DNA of 64,000 bases from Gemmatimonas sp. UBA7669 (GTDB taxonomy: Bacteria > Gemmatimonadota > Gemmatimonadetes > Gemmatimonadales > Gemmatimonadaceae), in NCBI RefSeq assembly GCF_002483225.1, contig NZ_DLHL01000043.1, forward strand, positions 41,091-105,090, read 5' to 3'. The translations under genes were made by a program, and so were the position numbers. Numbering within the stretch: position 1 is the stretch's first letter; each line of letters starts with the position of its first letter. Shown piece by piece: positions 8,628 through 17,914 of the stretch. The notes below the pieces were generated by a model, which had not been told where the DNA came from, did not search any database, and saw only the letters and a program-made list of their open reading frames with translations.

Positions 8628-9878
8628 TTAGAACCGGGTCGCGATGACGAGACCCGCAGTGCCGCCAAAGAAGGCAGTCCGGGGTGCCGTGCCGGTGATG
8701 CGCGGGCGAAGCTGACCGCCCTGCGCGCGGAGGTACGGCTGGATGGTGAAGGTGCCGGCGCGGTGCACGAGACCGAGCGTGCCGCCGCCGCTGATGACAC
8801 CCGACGTGGCCAGACCCTGATTGATGGCCAGGCCGGAGTGCATGCGGCCATCACCAGTGAAGAGCAGGTCGGTGGAACCCGAGAGCGGAATGCTGGTGCG
8901 CAGACCACCGTCGAAGTAGTTGCCGCTGGTGCCGGCCACTTCGCGGCCATCGCGTTCGTAGCGCGTGCGGAAGCGGTTGGAGCCCCAGAGCACGAATTCA
9001 CGCACGCGCGGCACGGCAAACTGGATCTGCACGTCGGTGGTGTAGATCGGACCCAGCGTGACGGTGGCCAGCGGGGCCGCCGCACTGCCCGCGGCCGGAT
9101 TGCGCAGCTCATCGTCAGCAAACACGTCCACGGCGCCGGTGAGGCTCACGCGATGACCGCCGATGAGGCGATCAAGACCGAGGGAGCCACGCACCACATT
9201 GCCGGGCTGGAAGTCCACCGAGGGCGAACCCGCCGCGATGGCGGCGATGGGCTGATAGGTGCCGCGCAGTTCGTACGAGCCACCGATGGCCACCGCCCAA
9301 CCGAGCACTTGCTTGGCGGCCACGAGACCGACCGTGCCACTGGGGCCCGCGCCAACGGGCGGCGTGCCGAGGCCCAGCGCCGGAGCGGCAATGGCGCGCA
9401 GCACGGTGAGGTTGCTGTTGGTGAGCTCGGTCTTGCCGGTGGGCACATTGCCGCCGGCCGTGAACGTGATGGCGTCGTTGAACAGGCGACCAGTGGCGCG
9501 TACACGCACGTCGGTGGGGCCGTACAACGTGGATGTTGTGCGGGAGCCGGCCGAGCCAAGCTTGGGATCGTAGGTCAGGCGCGCGTACGAGAAGGCCGAC
9601 TGCACGTCCACCGTCCAGGCTGTGCCGATGGGCAGGGCCAGACTCACGGGGACGGAGAACTGCTCGATGCTGCGCAGACGGATGGAGTCGCGTCCGCCAA
9701 CGCCCGGCTGCTGAAAGCCGACGCCGCCAAACGAAATGACATCAGCGGTGGCGCCGGCGGCAATGATGCCGGTGCCAATGAGACGATCCTGGGCCGAGAG
9801 AGCAGCCGGCAGGCCGAGCGCGAGCACGCAGCCGGCCAGCGCGCCGATGCCTCGGGTGTGAAGCGTAGGCGAGGTCAT
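8628..9878 (-). CDS. Outer-membrane beta-barrel protein
   Basis: A protein of 416 aa with a cleavable signal peptide (GLPAALSAQ, about residue 29). It is a long series of amphipathic strands rich in Gly, Ser, Thr and aromatic residues, and it ends in IATRF with the C-terminal Phe typical of outer-membrane barrels. No plug or TonB box is visible. The start overlaps the stop of the CsgG-like gene by 4 bases (ATGA), and the repeat lipoprotein follows at once, so the three are probably co-translated. The barrel might carry or anchor the repeat protein; this is inference from order alone. The exact family is not recognised. Confidence 0.6.
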   Translation of the reverse strand: MTSPTLHTRGIGALAGCVLALGLPAALSAQDRLIGTGIIAAGATADVISFGGVGFQQPGVGGRDSIRLRSIEQFSVPVSLALPIGTAWTVDVQSAFSYARLTYDPKLGSAGSRTTSTLYGPTDVRVRATGRLFNDAITFTAGGNVPTGKTELTNSNLTVLRAIAAPALGLGTPPVGAGPSGTVGLVAAKQVLGWAVAIGGSYELRGTYQPIAAIAAGSPSVDFQPGNVVRGSLGLDRLIGGHRVSLTGAVDVFADDELRNPAAGSAAAPLATVTLGPIYTTDVQIQFAVPRVREFVLWGSNRFRTRYERDGREVAGTSGNYFDGGLRTSIPLSGSTDLLFTGDGRMHSGLAINQGLATSGVISGGGTLGLVHRAGTFTIQPYLRAQGGQLRPRITGTAPRTAFFGGTAGLVIATRF

Positions 9879-10855
9879 GGGCGGATGATGGTGATGATGA
9901 CGGTGGCCTGCGCCGCCGGGAACGAGGGATCGAGAGCCGAGCTCACGGCGCGCGACACGTTGGTGATGAGGTCGAGCGGACGGTTGAGTCGGTCGACCGT
10001 GCTGGAGATGGCGCCGTCGAGCGGGCGCACACCGGGCACGAGCACCGGCGAGCCGGTGCCGATGGCGCCGATGGCGCGCACATCGAGTTCGCGCGTACGG
10101 GCCTGACGGAATGACGGGTCGAGTCGCTGCGCCTCACGGAAGGCTGCCGAGGCACCGCGGAAGTCGCCGTCGTAGAAGCGCTGCATGCCCTTGCCATAGG
10201 CCAGCAGGGCCGCGACGCTCTTGGTGGGCTGCTGCTCCACCTCGGCGCGCTCGGCCGGCGTGAGCACCACGCCTAGCGACTCGAACAACCGCAGCACCAG
10301 GGCCTTTTCCGCGGCCAGGATTTCATTGAGCGGGGCGCTGGCGTCCACGGCCTGCGTGACGGTCGCGCGTTCCACGTCGCCGATGCGCGCGCCCAGGCGC
10401 AGCGTGTTGCCACCGGGCATGGCCTGCACCGAACCAAACACGAGCTTCTCGGCGCTCACCAGCTTGCCCACACGCGGCGCGGTGGCCGAGTCAACGCGGC
10501 CGGAAGCCGCGAGGTCGAGTTCGCGCAGTACTTCGCCGAAGCGCGCCCGCTCGACCACGCGCACGGACTTGCTGCGCGAGAGGTCGGTGGAGACGAGGTC
10601 GGCGAGCGCGAAGGCCAGCGGTGTGAGTGTGGTGTCGTTGGTGGGCGCCGCGAAGGGCGGGACGCCGACGGTGCCGCGGGCACTGAGTCGGCCCGCTTCG
10701 CCGGCCAGAGCCTGGGCATCGGCGGCGGCAGGGGTGGGCGCGGGATTGGCGCGCGGGCCGCTGCAGGCGGCCACGAGCACGGCGAGTGCCGGGAAGGCTG
10801 GGGCGTACCAGGCGCGGGCGGTACGCGGATGCATGCGCGGCGGGCGCAGTCGCAT
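9875..10855 (-). CDS. CsgG-like lipoprotein with TPR segment
   Basis: A protein of 326 aa from ATG 10855; ATG 10834 is an equally possible start, and longer in-frame starts up to 10969 would precede the signal peptide. The signal peptide ends in a lipobox (LAVLVAAC), so this is a lipoprotein. The body has the CsgG-like fold (VGVPPFAAPTND, VRVVERARFGEVLRELDL, KLVFGSV) and then a TPR-like stretch (YGKGMQRFYDGDFRGASAAF). It parallels the 4972-5748 protein but is lipidated. It is the first gene of the operon with the barrel and the repeat lipoprotein, and it is divergent from the M48 protease. CsgG proteins form secretion pores for curli; no curlin-like gene is visible here. Confidence 0.65.
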   Translation of the reverse strand: MRLRPPRMHPRTARAWYAPAFPALAVLVAACSGPRANPAPTPAAADAQALAGEAGRLSARGTVGVPPFAAPTNDTTLTPLAFALADLVSTDLSRSKSVRVVERARFGEVLRELDLAASGRVDSATAPRVGKLVSAEKLVFGSVQAMPGGNTLRLGARIGDVERATVTQAVDASAPLNEILAAEKALVLRLFESLGVVLTPAERAEVEQQPTKSVAALLAYGKGMQRFYDGDFRGASAAFREAQRLDPSFRQARTRELDVRAIGAIGTGSPVLVPGVRPLDGAISSTVDRLNRPLDLITNVSRAVSSALDPSFPAAQATVIITIIRP

Positions 10856-11026
10856 TGGCAGCTTGGTGAGAGACAAGGTCGGGGGCCGACGTGCGTCGGC
10901 ACCGGCTTGCACGCGATTCTTCAATCGGTGCAATCGTGCGAATGTGTGATATAGCCAGTGGAGAATCAAGCGAAGCGTGCGGGAAGTGCATAACCTTCCC
11001 GTAACCTCTGTCCGGTGGGAGATGCC

Positions 11027-12514
11027 ATGCCGAGTTCCTTGCCGCCATCGATGTCGTGTTCCGTGTCCCTTCCGGCCCGCCGTGTGACACTCGTCACCAT
11101 GACGGCACTCGGCGTCTCGCTGCTGCTGGGCGCCTGCGCCACGAATCCGGTGACGGGACGTCGCGAGCTGTCCCTGGTGTCGGAAGCGCAGGAAATCCAG
11201 ATGGGCAAGCAGGCCTCACAGAACGATGTGCGGCGCGTGGGAGAACTGGCCGGCACCCCGGCGGAGGCGCTGGTCAAACGCATCGGGGTGCGCATGGCGG
11301 CGCAGTCGGAACGTCCGTCGCTGCCTTGGGAATTTCATCTGCTCGACGACGCGGCCGTGAATGCCTTTGCCTATCCGGGCGGGTTCATCTTTGTCACGCG
11401 CGGGCTGCTCACGCATCTGAACAGCGAGGCCGAACTGGCCGAAGTCATTGGCCACGAGATCGGGCACGTGACGGCCAAACATTCGGTGGCGCAAATGAGT
11501 CAGGCGCAGCTGGCGCAGATTGGGCTCGTGGGCGCGAGCATCTTTTCGTCGACCGTGGCCAAGTACGGTGATGTGCTGGGCACGGGCGCGTCCCTGCTGT
11601 TCCTCAAGTTCGGACGCGATGACGAGCTGCAGTCCGATGCGCTGGGCTTCAAGTACTCACTGGCACTCAAGTACGATGTGCGCGAGTCGCCCAAGGTGTT
11701 CACCACGCTCGGCCGCCTGAGCGGCGGCGCGGGTCGCATTCCCGAGTGGCAGAGCACGCACCCCGACCCGGGCAATCGCGTGCAGCGTGCCGAGCAGCGC
11801 ATTGCGGCCACGCCGCCGGCGGAGTTGCAGGGGCTGACGGTGAACCGCGACAGCTATCTCAAGCTGCTCGACGGCATGGTGTTCGGCGAGAATCCGCGTC
11901 AGGGTTACTTCAAGGGCGTGCGTTTTCTGCATCCGGACCTGCAGTTCCAGCTCGACTTCCCGGCCAATTGGCGCACAGCCAATCAGCCGGAGGCCGTGGT
12001 GGGCTTGAGTCCCGATCAGCAGGCGCAGATGGTGCTGCAACTGGCCGAGGGCACACCGGCGGCCGCGGTGTCGCGCTTCGTGCAGCAGCAGGGCATCACC
12101 GTCAAACAGACGTCGCAGAACTCGGTCAATGGGCTGGCGTCGGCGCAGGCCAGCTTTGATGCGCAGACCGAATCCGGTGTGCTGAACGGACTGGTGGTGG
12201 CGGTGGCGCATCGCAATCAGACCTACCTGCTACTGGGGCTCACCGTGCCGGCGGTTGCGGGACAGCGTGGTCCCGAACTCGAGGCGTCCATGCGTTCGTT
12301 CCGCCCGGTGACCGACCAGGCGGTGCTGAATGTGCAGCCGGCCAAGGTGCAACTGATGACGCTGCCGCAGCGCATGACGGCGCAGGAGTTCGTGCAGCGC
12401 TATCCGAGCAGCATCCCGGCCGAGCAGGTGTACATCATCAACGGCGTGGAGGCGGCGACGACGCTGCCGTCGGGGACCGTGGTGAAGCGCGTGGTAGGTG
12501 GCGTGACGCCGTAA
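11027..12514 (+). CDS. M48-family metalloprotease lipoprotein
   Basis: A zinc protease of 495 aa. The signal peptide ends in the lipobox LLLGAC (Cys37). The catalytic motif HEIGH is at residues 143-147, with a third ligand in DELQSDALG, as in M48 peptidases of the BepA/LoiP type. The C-terminal half lacks TPRs; it holds a beta domain (LQFQLDFPANWRTANQP) and a LysM-like end (AQEFVQRYPSSIPAEQ). The start at 11027 is preceded by GGGAG with good spacing; an upstream GTG at 11015 is less likely. Such enzymes degrade misassembled outer-membrane proteins, which fits the neighbouring barrel operon, but the link is inference. Confidence 0.85.
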   Translation: MPSSLPPSMSCSVSLPARRVTLVTMTALGVSLLLGACATNPVTGRRELSLVSEAQEIQMGKQASQNDVRRVGELAGTPAEALVKRIGVRMAAQSERPSLPWEFHLLDDAAVNAFAYPGGFIFVTRGLLTHLNSEAELAEVIGHEIGHVTAKHSVAQMSQAQLAQIGLVGASIFSSTVAKYGDVLGTGASLLFLKFGRDDELQSDALGFKYSLALKYDVRESPKVFTTLGRLSGGAGRIPEWQSTHPDPGNRVQRAEQRIAATPPAELQGLTVNRDSYLKLLDGMVFGENPRQGYFKGVRFLHPDLQFQLDFPANWRTANQPEAVVGLSPDQQAQMVLQLAEGTPAAAVSRFVQQQGITVKQTSQNSVNGLASAQASFDAQTESGVLNGLVVAVAHRNQTYLLLGLTVPAVAGQRGPELEASMRSFRPVTDQAVLNVQPAKVQLMTLPQRMTAQEFVQRYPSSIPAEQVYIINGVEAATTLPSGTVVKRVVGGVTP

Positions 12515-12533
12515 GCGGCGCGGCGCTCGCTCG

Positions 12534-13709
12534 TCAGCCGGAGGTGACGTGCTGATGGTGCGGCGCGCGGAGGGCGGCGCGTAGCAGCACGGTGCCCAGC
12601 ACGCACACGGCGGCGCCGACCACAAAGGGCCAGGTGAGTCCGGCCAACTGGGCCACGCCGCTGGCCACCATGGGGCCCACCACGCGCCCGAGCGAGGCGG
12701 CGCCCTGGTGTGCGCCCAGCACCCCGCCGCGTTCGTGCGGCTCGGCGGCAGCGGCCACGAGGCCGCTCATGCTGGGGTTGAAGCAGGCCGAGCCCACGGC
12801 AAAGAGGGCCAGTGTGCCGCAAAGCCAGAACACCGACTGTGCGAGCGGAATGCCGGCGAGGCCGAGGGCGATCATGACCGTGCCAAACTGCGCGAGGGCC
12901 GGGGCACCAAAGCGTTGCGTCAGCCGGCCAATGACGCCGGCCTGAATGGACACGGAGATGGCGCCCGTAATGCCGTAGACCCAGCCCAGCGTGCGTGGCC
13001 CGATGCCCAATCGTTCGGCACCGAACAGGGCCATGGTGCTCTGGAAGATGGCTACGGCCGCGACTACGACGAGCGTGGCAAAGAGCAGATCGCGCAGAAT
13101 GGGGCGGCGGAAGTACGCCGAGAGCGGCTGACGTGTGCTGGTCTTGCTGCGACGCGCTTCGGGCGGCAGGGATTCGGGCAGGCGAAAGACCGTGAGCGCA
13201 AAGGCCAGCAGAGAGAGCAGGGCGGCGGCATGCGCCACGCGGCCCATGGAGGACCCGTCGTCGGCATTGCCGGCCAGGAGTCCGCCAAGAGCCGGTCCGA
13301 GGATGAAGCCCATGCCGAAGGCCGAACCGAGCAGGCCGAGGGCCTTGGGGCGGGTGGCGTCGGTGGTGATGTCGGTGGTGTAGGCGTAGGCCGTGGAGAT
13401 GTTGCCGGCCGCGAGCCCGGAGATGATGCGCGAGATGGCGAGCGTGAGCCCGGTGTCGGCGTAGGCCAGCATCCACGAGGCGGCCGCGTTGGCCAACAGG
13501 GTGGCCAGCAACACGGGGCGTCGGCCGATGCGATCGGACAGCCCGCCCCAGAGGGGTGCGCCGACCAGTTGCCCCACCGAGTAGAGCCCGAGGAAGAAGA
13601 TGACCGACGACGGCGCCACCCCGATGCGCTCCGCGTAGAACGGGAACACCGGGATGATCATGCCGAAGCCGATCAGGTCGAGAAAAACGACGAGGAAAAG
13701 CGTGAACAC
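12534..13709 (-). CDS. MFS multidrug-type transporter (TetA-like)
   Basis: An inner-membrane transporter of about 391 aa with twelve hydrophobic segments. TM1 reads TLFLVVFLDLIGFGMIIPVFPFY, typical of the TetA / DHA1 group. Motif A (GGLSDRIGRRPVLL) lies in loop 2-3 and the motif C region (GMGFILGPALGG) in TM5. There is no ATG near the expected N-terminus. GTG at 13709 starts just before TM1 and gives the usual family length; longer frames would run into the divergent gene. It is convergent with the M48 gene, 19 bp from it, with no clear terminator between. The substrate cannot be told from the sequence. Confidence 0.8.
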   Translation of the reverse strand: MFTLFLVVFLDLIGFGMIIPVFPFYAERIGVAPSSVIFFLGLYSVGQLVGAPLWGGLSDRIGRRPVLLATLLANAAASWMLAYADTGLTLAISRIISGLAAGNISTAYAYTTDITTDATRPKALGLLGSAFGMGFILGPALGGLLAGNADDGSSMGRVAHAAALLSLLAFALTVFRLPESLPPEARRSKTSTRQPLSAYFRRPILRDLLFATLVVVAAVAIFQSTMALFGAERLGIGPRTLGWVYGITGAISVSIQAGVIGRLTQRFGAPALAQFGTVMIALGLAGIPLAQSVFWLCGTLALFAVGSACFNPSMSGLVAAAAEPHERGGVLGAHQGAASLGRVVGPMVASGVAQLAGLTWPFVVGAAVCVLGTVLLRAALRAPHHQHVTSG

Positions 13710-13754
13710 GGGCGGAGGGGTGGCTGAGGCGAGCGTAAGCGCGAAGATTGGGGC

Positions 13755-14213
13755 ATGACCTCCGCTCCCGGCAGTCCCGATCCCGCGCGTTCGGCGCAAA
13801 TTCTCGACGACCTGCAGGATGCGGTGCAGCGCATGCATGTGCTGACCAAGTCGCCCCGCGTGGTACTGGCGGCCGGCACACGGTATGAGGGCGCCCGTCC
13901 CATGGCCTGGCAGGTGCTGTTCGAGCGCAGCCTGGGCCCCGGGCATCCGGCTGTGGTGTACCGCGGGGGCAGCGCCACCACTCTGCCACGGGTGCTGATG
14001 GACGGCTTTGACTCCGAGCCAACGCTGGCGCCCGACTGGGCGGTTTCCCGATTGGGCGACGCGATGCGTGCCGGGCCCGTGGTGCAGGTGTTTCGCGCCG
14101 ACCGTCTGCCCGATGATGTGAGTCGCGCGCTGGTGGGCGTGCTGGTGTTCGAGGAGGACGGTCTCACGCTGGCCGGCGTGCGCGCGCTCACGCAGGAACT
14201 CGGTCTCGCGTGA
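13755..14213 (+). CDS. Conserved hypothetical protein, 152 aa
   Basis: A soluble protein without signal peptide or membrane segment. I do not recognise the family. The N-terminus is helical and charged (AQILDDLQDAVQRMHVLT). The middle contains AAGTRYEGARPMAWQVLFER, and the end is a mixed helix/strand region (LVGVLVFEEDGLTLAGVRAL). It starts 45 bp from the divergent MFS gene, ends 6 bp before the phospholipase-D-like gene and is probably co-transcribed with it. Codon usage matches the neighbours, so it is likely to be real. Confidence 0.6.
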   Translation: MTSAPGSPDPARSAQILDDLQDAVQRMHVLTKSPRVVLAAGTRYEGARPMAWQVLFERSLGPGHPAVVYRGGSATTLPRVLMDGFDSEPTLAPDWAVSRLGDAMRAGPVVQVFRADRLPDDVSRALVGVLVFEEDGLTLAGVRALTQELGLA

Positions 14214-14219
14214 AGCGTG

Positions 14220-15698
14220 ATGGCTGACACGAATGACAATGTGAGCGCGAATGCACACGCCACGGCGACGGCCGATGCGAAGGCAGCGTCAAGCGCGGCG
14301 TTGGTAAAGACCAGACGGGTTCCGCGTGAGCTGCGCGCGTGGAAGGCTCTGCGCGTGGCGCGGCAACTGCCGGACGGTGTGTCCGACCCGGCATTTCGTG
14401 CGTTGGTGCAGCGCATCGATGGTGGACCCATGCATACCAGTCCACCGGTCGCGCTTTATGCCGACGGCGAAGCGGCGTTCGCGCGCATGGGTGAAGCGAT
14501 TGCGTCGGCCGTGCGCGAGGTGCTGGTGGAGACCTACATCCTGCGCGACGATCGTATTGGCGAAGCGGTGCAGACGGCGCTGCTGGCCTGTGCAGCGCGC
14601 GGTGTGCGCGTCTGTGTGCTGGCCGACGCGGTGGGGTCGTTCACAACGCGCGAGCGCTTCTGGGATCGGCTCACCGCAGGCGGTGTGGCCGTGCGGCACT
14701 TTCATCGCTTCTGGCATCATCCGCTCGAGGCACTGCGCCGCGATCATCGCAAGCTGCTGGTGGTGGATCGACGCGTGGCGTTCACCGGCGGCATGAACAT
14801 CGCCGAAGAGTACGGGTCGAGTATTCGGCGGCACCATGACGCGTGGCGTGATTCGGCGGTCGAGCTGCGTGGGACGGTGGCCGAGGAGTTGGCGGCGGTG
14901 TTTGCCGAGGGCTGGGACCGCGCGCGCGGCGAGCCGCTCCCGGGCCTCGAGTACGTGAGCTGGGCCGATGGCGTGGTGCATGGCCCCCCGCGTGTCGAGC
15001 GGCCGTTCAGTGCGCGGGCGCTGAGTGCACGCGTGCAATGGCAGGTGCAGAGCCGTCTGGCGCGGCGGTTGGCGCGTCGTCGTGATCGGACACGGGGCCG
15101 ACTGGTGCGGCGTCCGCTGGGTGAGACGGGCACACCAGACGGTGACGAGCCGTCGGTGCTGGTGCTCGATCCTCGTCCGGGTCGGGCGCAGCGCGAGACG
15201 CTCACCATTCTCGCGGCGCTGGTGGGTGGCGCGCGCAAGCGGCTGTGGATTACGACACCGTACTTCGCGCCACCCACGCGGGCGCTGCGCATGCTGGCGG
15301 CCGCGGCCGCGCGCGGTGTGGATGTGCGGCTGCTCTTGCCCAGTGCGCGCACCGATGTGCCGCTGGTGCGGCACGCGGCGCATGGCGCCTATGGCATGCT
15401 GCTCAAGCGGGGGGTGCGCATTTACGAATATGCGGCGGCCACGCTGCACGCCAAAACGCTGGTGGTGGACGACGTCGTGGGACTGATCGGGTCGTCCAAC
15501 CTGGATTTTCGATCGTTCTGGCTGAATGCGGAGTGCAATGTGCTGGTGTTCGACGAGGGATTTGCGGGTGAACTGGCGGAGGATTTTCTGGAGGATGTGG
15601 CGGACAGTGTGGAGATTGTCGCTTCTGACTGGGAGGCGCGGGGTCTGGGGCACAGGCTGCTGGACGCTGGGGCGCGGGCCATGCGGTGGGCGCTGTAG
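14220..15698 (+). CDS. Phospholipase D family enzyme, cardiolipin synthase-like
   Basis: A protein of 492 aa with two HKD motifs: H176, K178 and D183 (HRKLLVVD), then H410, K412 and D417 (HAKTLVVDD), each followed by the usual GG/SS-N segment (FTGGMNIAEEY, GSSNLDFRSF). This is the arrangement of ClsB-type cardiolipin synthases, which condense phospholipids at the inner membrane. Unlike ClsA it lacks N-terminal membrane helices; it has a charged, Ala-rich N-terminus instead. GTG at 14217 is an alternative start one codon upstream. It lies 6 bp after the hypothetical gene. Superfamily assignment is certain; the exact substrate is not. Confidence 0.85.
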   Translation: MADTNDNVSANAHATATADAKAASSAALVKTRRVPRELRAWKALRVARQLPDGVSDPAFRALVQRIDGGPMHTSPPVALYADGEAAFARMGEAIASAVREVLVETYILRDDRIGEAVQTALLACAARGVRVCVLADAVGSFTTRERFWDRLTAGGVAVRHFHRFWHHPLEALRRDHRKLLVVDRRVAFTGGMNIAEEYGSSIRRHHDAWRDSAVELRGTVAEELAAVFAEGWDRARGEPLPGLEYVSWADGVVHGPPRVERPFSARALSARVQWQVQSRLARRLARRRDRTRGRLVRRPLGETGTPDGDEPSVLVLDPRPGRAQRETLTILAALVGGARKRLWITTPYFAPPTRALRMLAAAAARGVDVRLLLPSARTDVPLVRHAAHGAYGMLLKRGVRIYEYAAATLHAKTLVVDDVVGLIGSSNLDFRSFWLNAECNVLVFDEGFAGELAEDFLEDVADSVEIVASDWEARGLGHRLLDAGARAMRWAL

Positions 15699-15866
15699 TC
15701 CATGTCGTGTGCGGGAATCCCTGACGATTGGCGTGTCTCTCCCCGATAGAGGAACGGCTGGAAAAGTGCGACCCTCTGCACTGTGTCGCGTGTCGGGGGT
15801 CAAAACGCCGAAGGCAGGTGGTGGACCCGATGCGCCAACTGGTGTGCTGCACCAGGAGGGTTGTTC

Positions 15867-16802
15867 ATGTCCGCCATTCAGCGTGCTGCCGTGCGTTCGT
15901 CCTCTCCTCTGGCCACCGCCGTCGGTGGTCCCATTCTCGTGGCCAGTGACGGCACGTCGGTTTCCAGCGACGCGCTGTTCAATGCCGCGCGGCTGGCGGC
16001 GCGTGCGTATGGGGGCGAGATCGCCATCCTTGGTGTGAGCGAGCCCGTGCCGGGTGTGGCGGCGGGTGTGGATGTGTTGCCGGTGCCGCCGGCGCTGGAC
16101 GAGGTGCGGCGGCAGCATCTGCTGGACGACCTGCGCCGGGAGGTGTCGGTGTCGGCGTCGGGCGACCCGGCCTGGCCGATTCATGCGCTGATCGGTTCGC
16201 CGGCACGCACGCTGGCCATGGCCGCCGATCAGCAGCATGCCACGGTCATCGTGATGGGCATCGGGCGGCACAATCCGCTCGATCGGCTGTTCGGCACGGA
16301 GACCACGCTGGCCACGCTGCGCGAGTCGCGGGTGCCGATTCTGGCGGTGGGGCCAACCTTCCCGTCGCAGCCGGTGCGCGCCGTGGTGGGGCTCGACTTC
16401 AGCGTGGCCAGCGTGCAGGCCGCGCACATGGCGCTGCAGTTGCTGCCACCGGGCGGGCAACTCACGCTGGTGCATGTGCGGCCGCGGTTTGAACACCCGT
16501 CGTCGGAGTGGGCGGCCTGGGATGCCGACTACGGGCGCACGTTGCCGCCGCTGTTCGAGCAGGTGCGCGCGCAGCTCGATGTGCCGGACCACGTGCTGGT
16601 GGAGACGGTCACGCTGCGCGGCGATCCGGCGCCAAGTCTGCTGGCGTATGCGCAGCAGGTGAACGCCGAACTGCTGGCGGTGGGCACGCAGCGGCACAGC
16701 CTGTACGAGCGCATCCTGGTGGGCAGCGTGGCCACGAAGGTGCTGCGGACGGCGAAGATCGGCGTGCTGGCGGTGCCGGGGAATGCTCGCGAGACCGAAT
16801 GA
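15867..16802 (+). CDS. Tandem universal stress protein (UspA x2)
   Basis: A cytoplasmic protein of 311 aa with two UspA domains (about residues 20-160 and 170-311). The second keeps the nucleotide-binding signature (LAVGTQRHS, then VGSVATKVL); the first has a weaker form (VMGIGRHNPLDRLFG). An AGGAGG ribosome site lies 7 bases before ATG 15867, which fixes this start over longer frames. The 168 bp before it contain no gene. Tandem Usp proteins bind ATP and are induced under starvation or redox stress; the partner here is unknown. It is convergent with mlaD. Confidence 0.9.
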   Translation: MSAIQRAAVRSSSPLATAVGGPILVASDGTSVSSDALFNAARLAARAYGGEIAILGVSEPVPGVAAGVDVLPVPPALDEVRRQHLLDDLRREVSVSASGDPAWPIHALIGSPARTLAMAADQQHATVIVMGIGRHNPLDRLFGTETTLATLRESRVPILAVGPTFPSQPVRAVVGLDFSVASVQAAHMALQLLPPGGQLTLVHVRPRFEHPSSEWAAWDADYGRTLPPLFEQVRAQLDVPDHVLVETVTLRGDPAPSLLAYAQQVNAELLAVGTQRHSLYERILVGSVATKVLRTAKIGVLAVPGNARETE

Positions 16803-16900
16803 GTAGGGGTGCGCGCGCGAGGTCCCAGGCACACAAACAAAGGCCACCGCATGGTATGGCTCGCCTCAACCCTCGCTGCGCGGTGACCCCTCTTTGACGC

Positions 16901-17914
16901 TCAGAACACCCGCACGTTGATGTATCGCCGCGGATTCTTCTTGATGTCGGCGATGAGCACGCGCAGCTCACGCACTAGCGAGTCGCTCTGCTGATACAGC
17001 GCCGGATCGTTGAGCATGAGACCGATGGTGCCGTCACGGCTGTTGGCCTTGGCGAACACGGTGTCGGCCCGCGCCACGGCGCGCGATAGTTGCGACTCGG
17101 CGCGGTCGAGGCGTGCAGTGATGTCGCGCAGTGAGGCCGTGGTGGCGGCGAGTTCCTTGGCGGCGCTCTGCGTGTTGCCCACAATGGCCTGGATTTCGCC
17201 GCGGCTGGTGGCGGAGTCGAGACGCGAGGAGAATGCGTTGAGCTTGAACGCCGCGTTGTTCACGGTTTCGAGACCGGACTGCACGTCCGTGCTGATGCGA
17301 TCGAGATTGCGCGACTGCACCTTGATGGTGCGCGCCAGCTCGGTGGACAGCTCGGCCACGTTACGAATGGACGCACGCAGTTCCTTGGCCGCCTCGTCAT
17401 CGAAGGCCACCTGCACCCGCTCGGCCACCTTGGCCACGTCGCCGGAAATGCGGCCGGCCACGGCCGTGAGCTGCGCAATGTCGGGCAGCACGGCACCCGC
17501 CAAGGTGTCGCTGGTGGTGCGGGCCTCGGCAATGGCGGCACGCAGTTCGCGGTCGTTGGGAATGCCGTCGCGCGACATGACGGTGGCCTGCCACTCGCCG
17601 AAGAGACTGGAGGCGGCCAGCAGCACGATGGGATCGGCGGGCAGGTCGACACTGCGGTCGATGCCCAACTTGAGCACCACCCAGTCGTTGTCGCCCAGAG
17701 CGATGGCTTCCACGCGGCCGGCGCGCACGCCGCGAATGACGACGGGATTGCCAAGCGATACGCCACCCACGTCGCGCGAACGCACGGTGAGATGGCGCGT
17801 GCGGCCACCCAGGTCGGCCTGCTTGAGCCAGAGCGTGCCACCGATGAGCACGACGGTGATCACAATGACCGTGAGGCCCACGACAAAATCGCTGATGCGT
17901 TTTGGAGAGGTCAT
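16901..17914 (-). CDS. mlaD: MlaD-type MCE-domain phospholipid transport protein
   Basis: A protein of 337 aa with one N-terminal membrane anchor (DFVVGLTVIVITVVLIGGTL) and an MCE domain at about residues 40-120 (VRSRDVGGVSLGNPVVIRGV, typical of MlaD). A long helical/coiled-coil tail (about 130-337) may build a tunnel or bridge, as in extended MCE proteins. MlaD binds lipid in the periplasm and works with the MlaE permease and the MlaF ATPase. Its start overlaps the mlaE stop by 4 bases (ATGA). No mlaF, mlaB or mlaC is present in the window. Confidence 0.85.
   Translation of the reverse strand: MTSPKRISDFVVGLTVIVITVVLIGGTLWLKQADLGGRTRHLTVRSRDVGGVSLGNPVVIRGVRAGRVEAIALGDNDWVVLKLGIDRSVDLPADPIVLLAASSLFGEWQATVMSRDGIPNDRELRAAIAEARTTSDTLAGAVLPDIAQLTAVAGRISGDVAKVAERVQVAFDDEAAKELRASIRNVAELSTELARTIKVQSRNLDRISTDVQSGLETVNNAAFKLNAFSSRLDSATSRGEIQAIVGNTQSAAKELAATTASLRDITARLDRAESQLSRAVARADTVFAKANSRDGTIGLMLNDPALYQQSDSLVRELRVLIADIKKNPRRYINVRVF

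Noticed and set aside
14289..16847. An 852-codon open frame on the minus strand across the phospholipase D-like and UspA genes
   Set aside because: It spans two well-supported genes and an intergenic gap, and its His/Arg-rich composition is typical of antisense GC-rich frames.
16805..16893. A terminator between the UspA and mlaD genes
   Set aside because: Only 6-bp arms (AGGGGT/ACCCCT) over an 80-nt gap, which is too weak to call.
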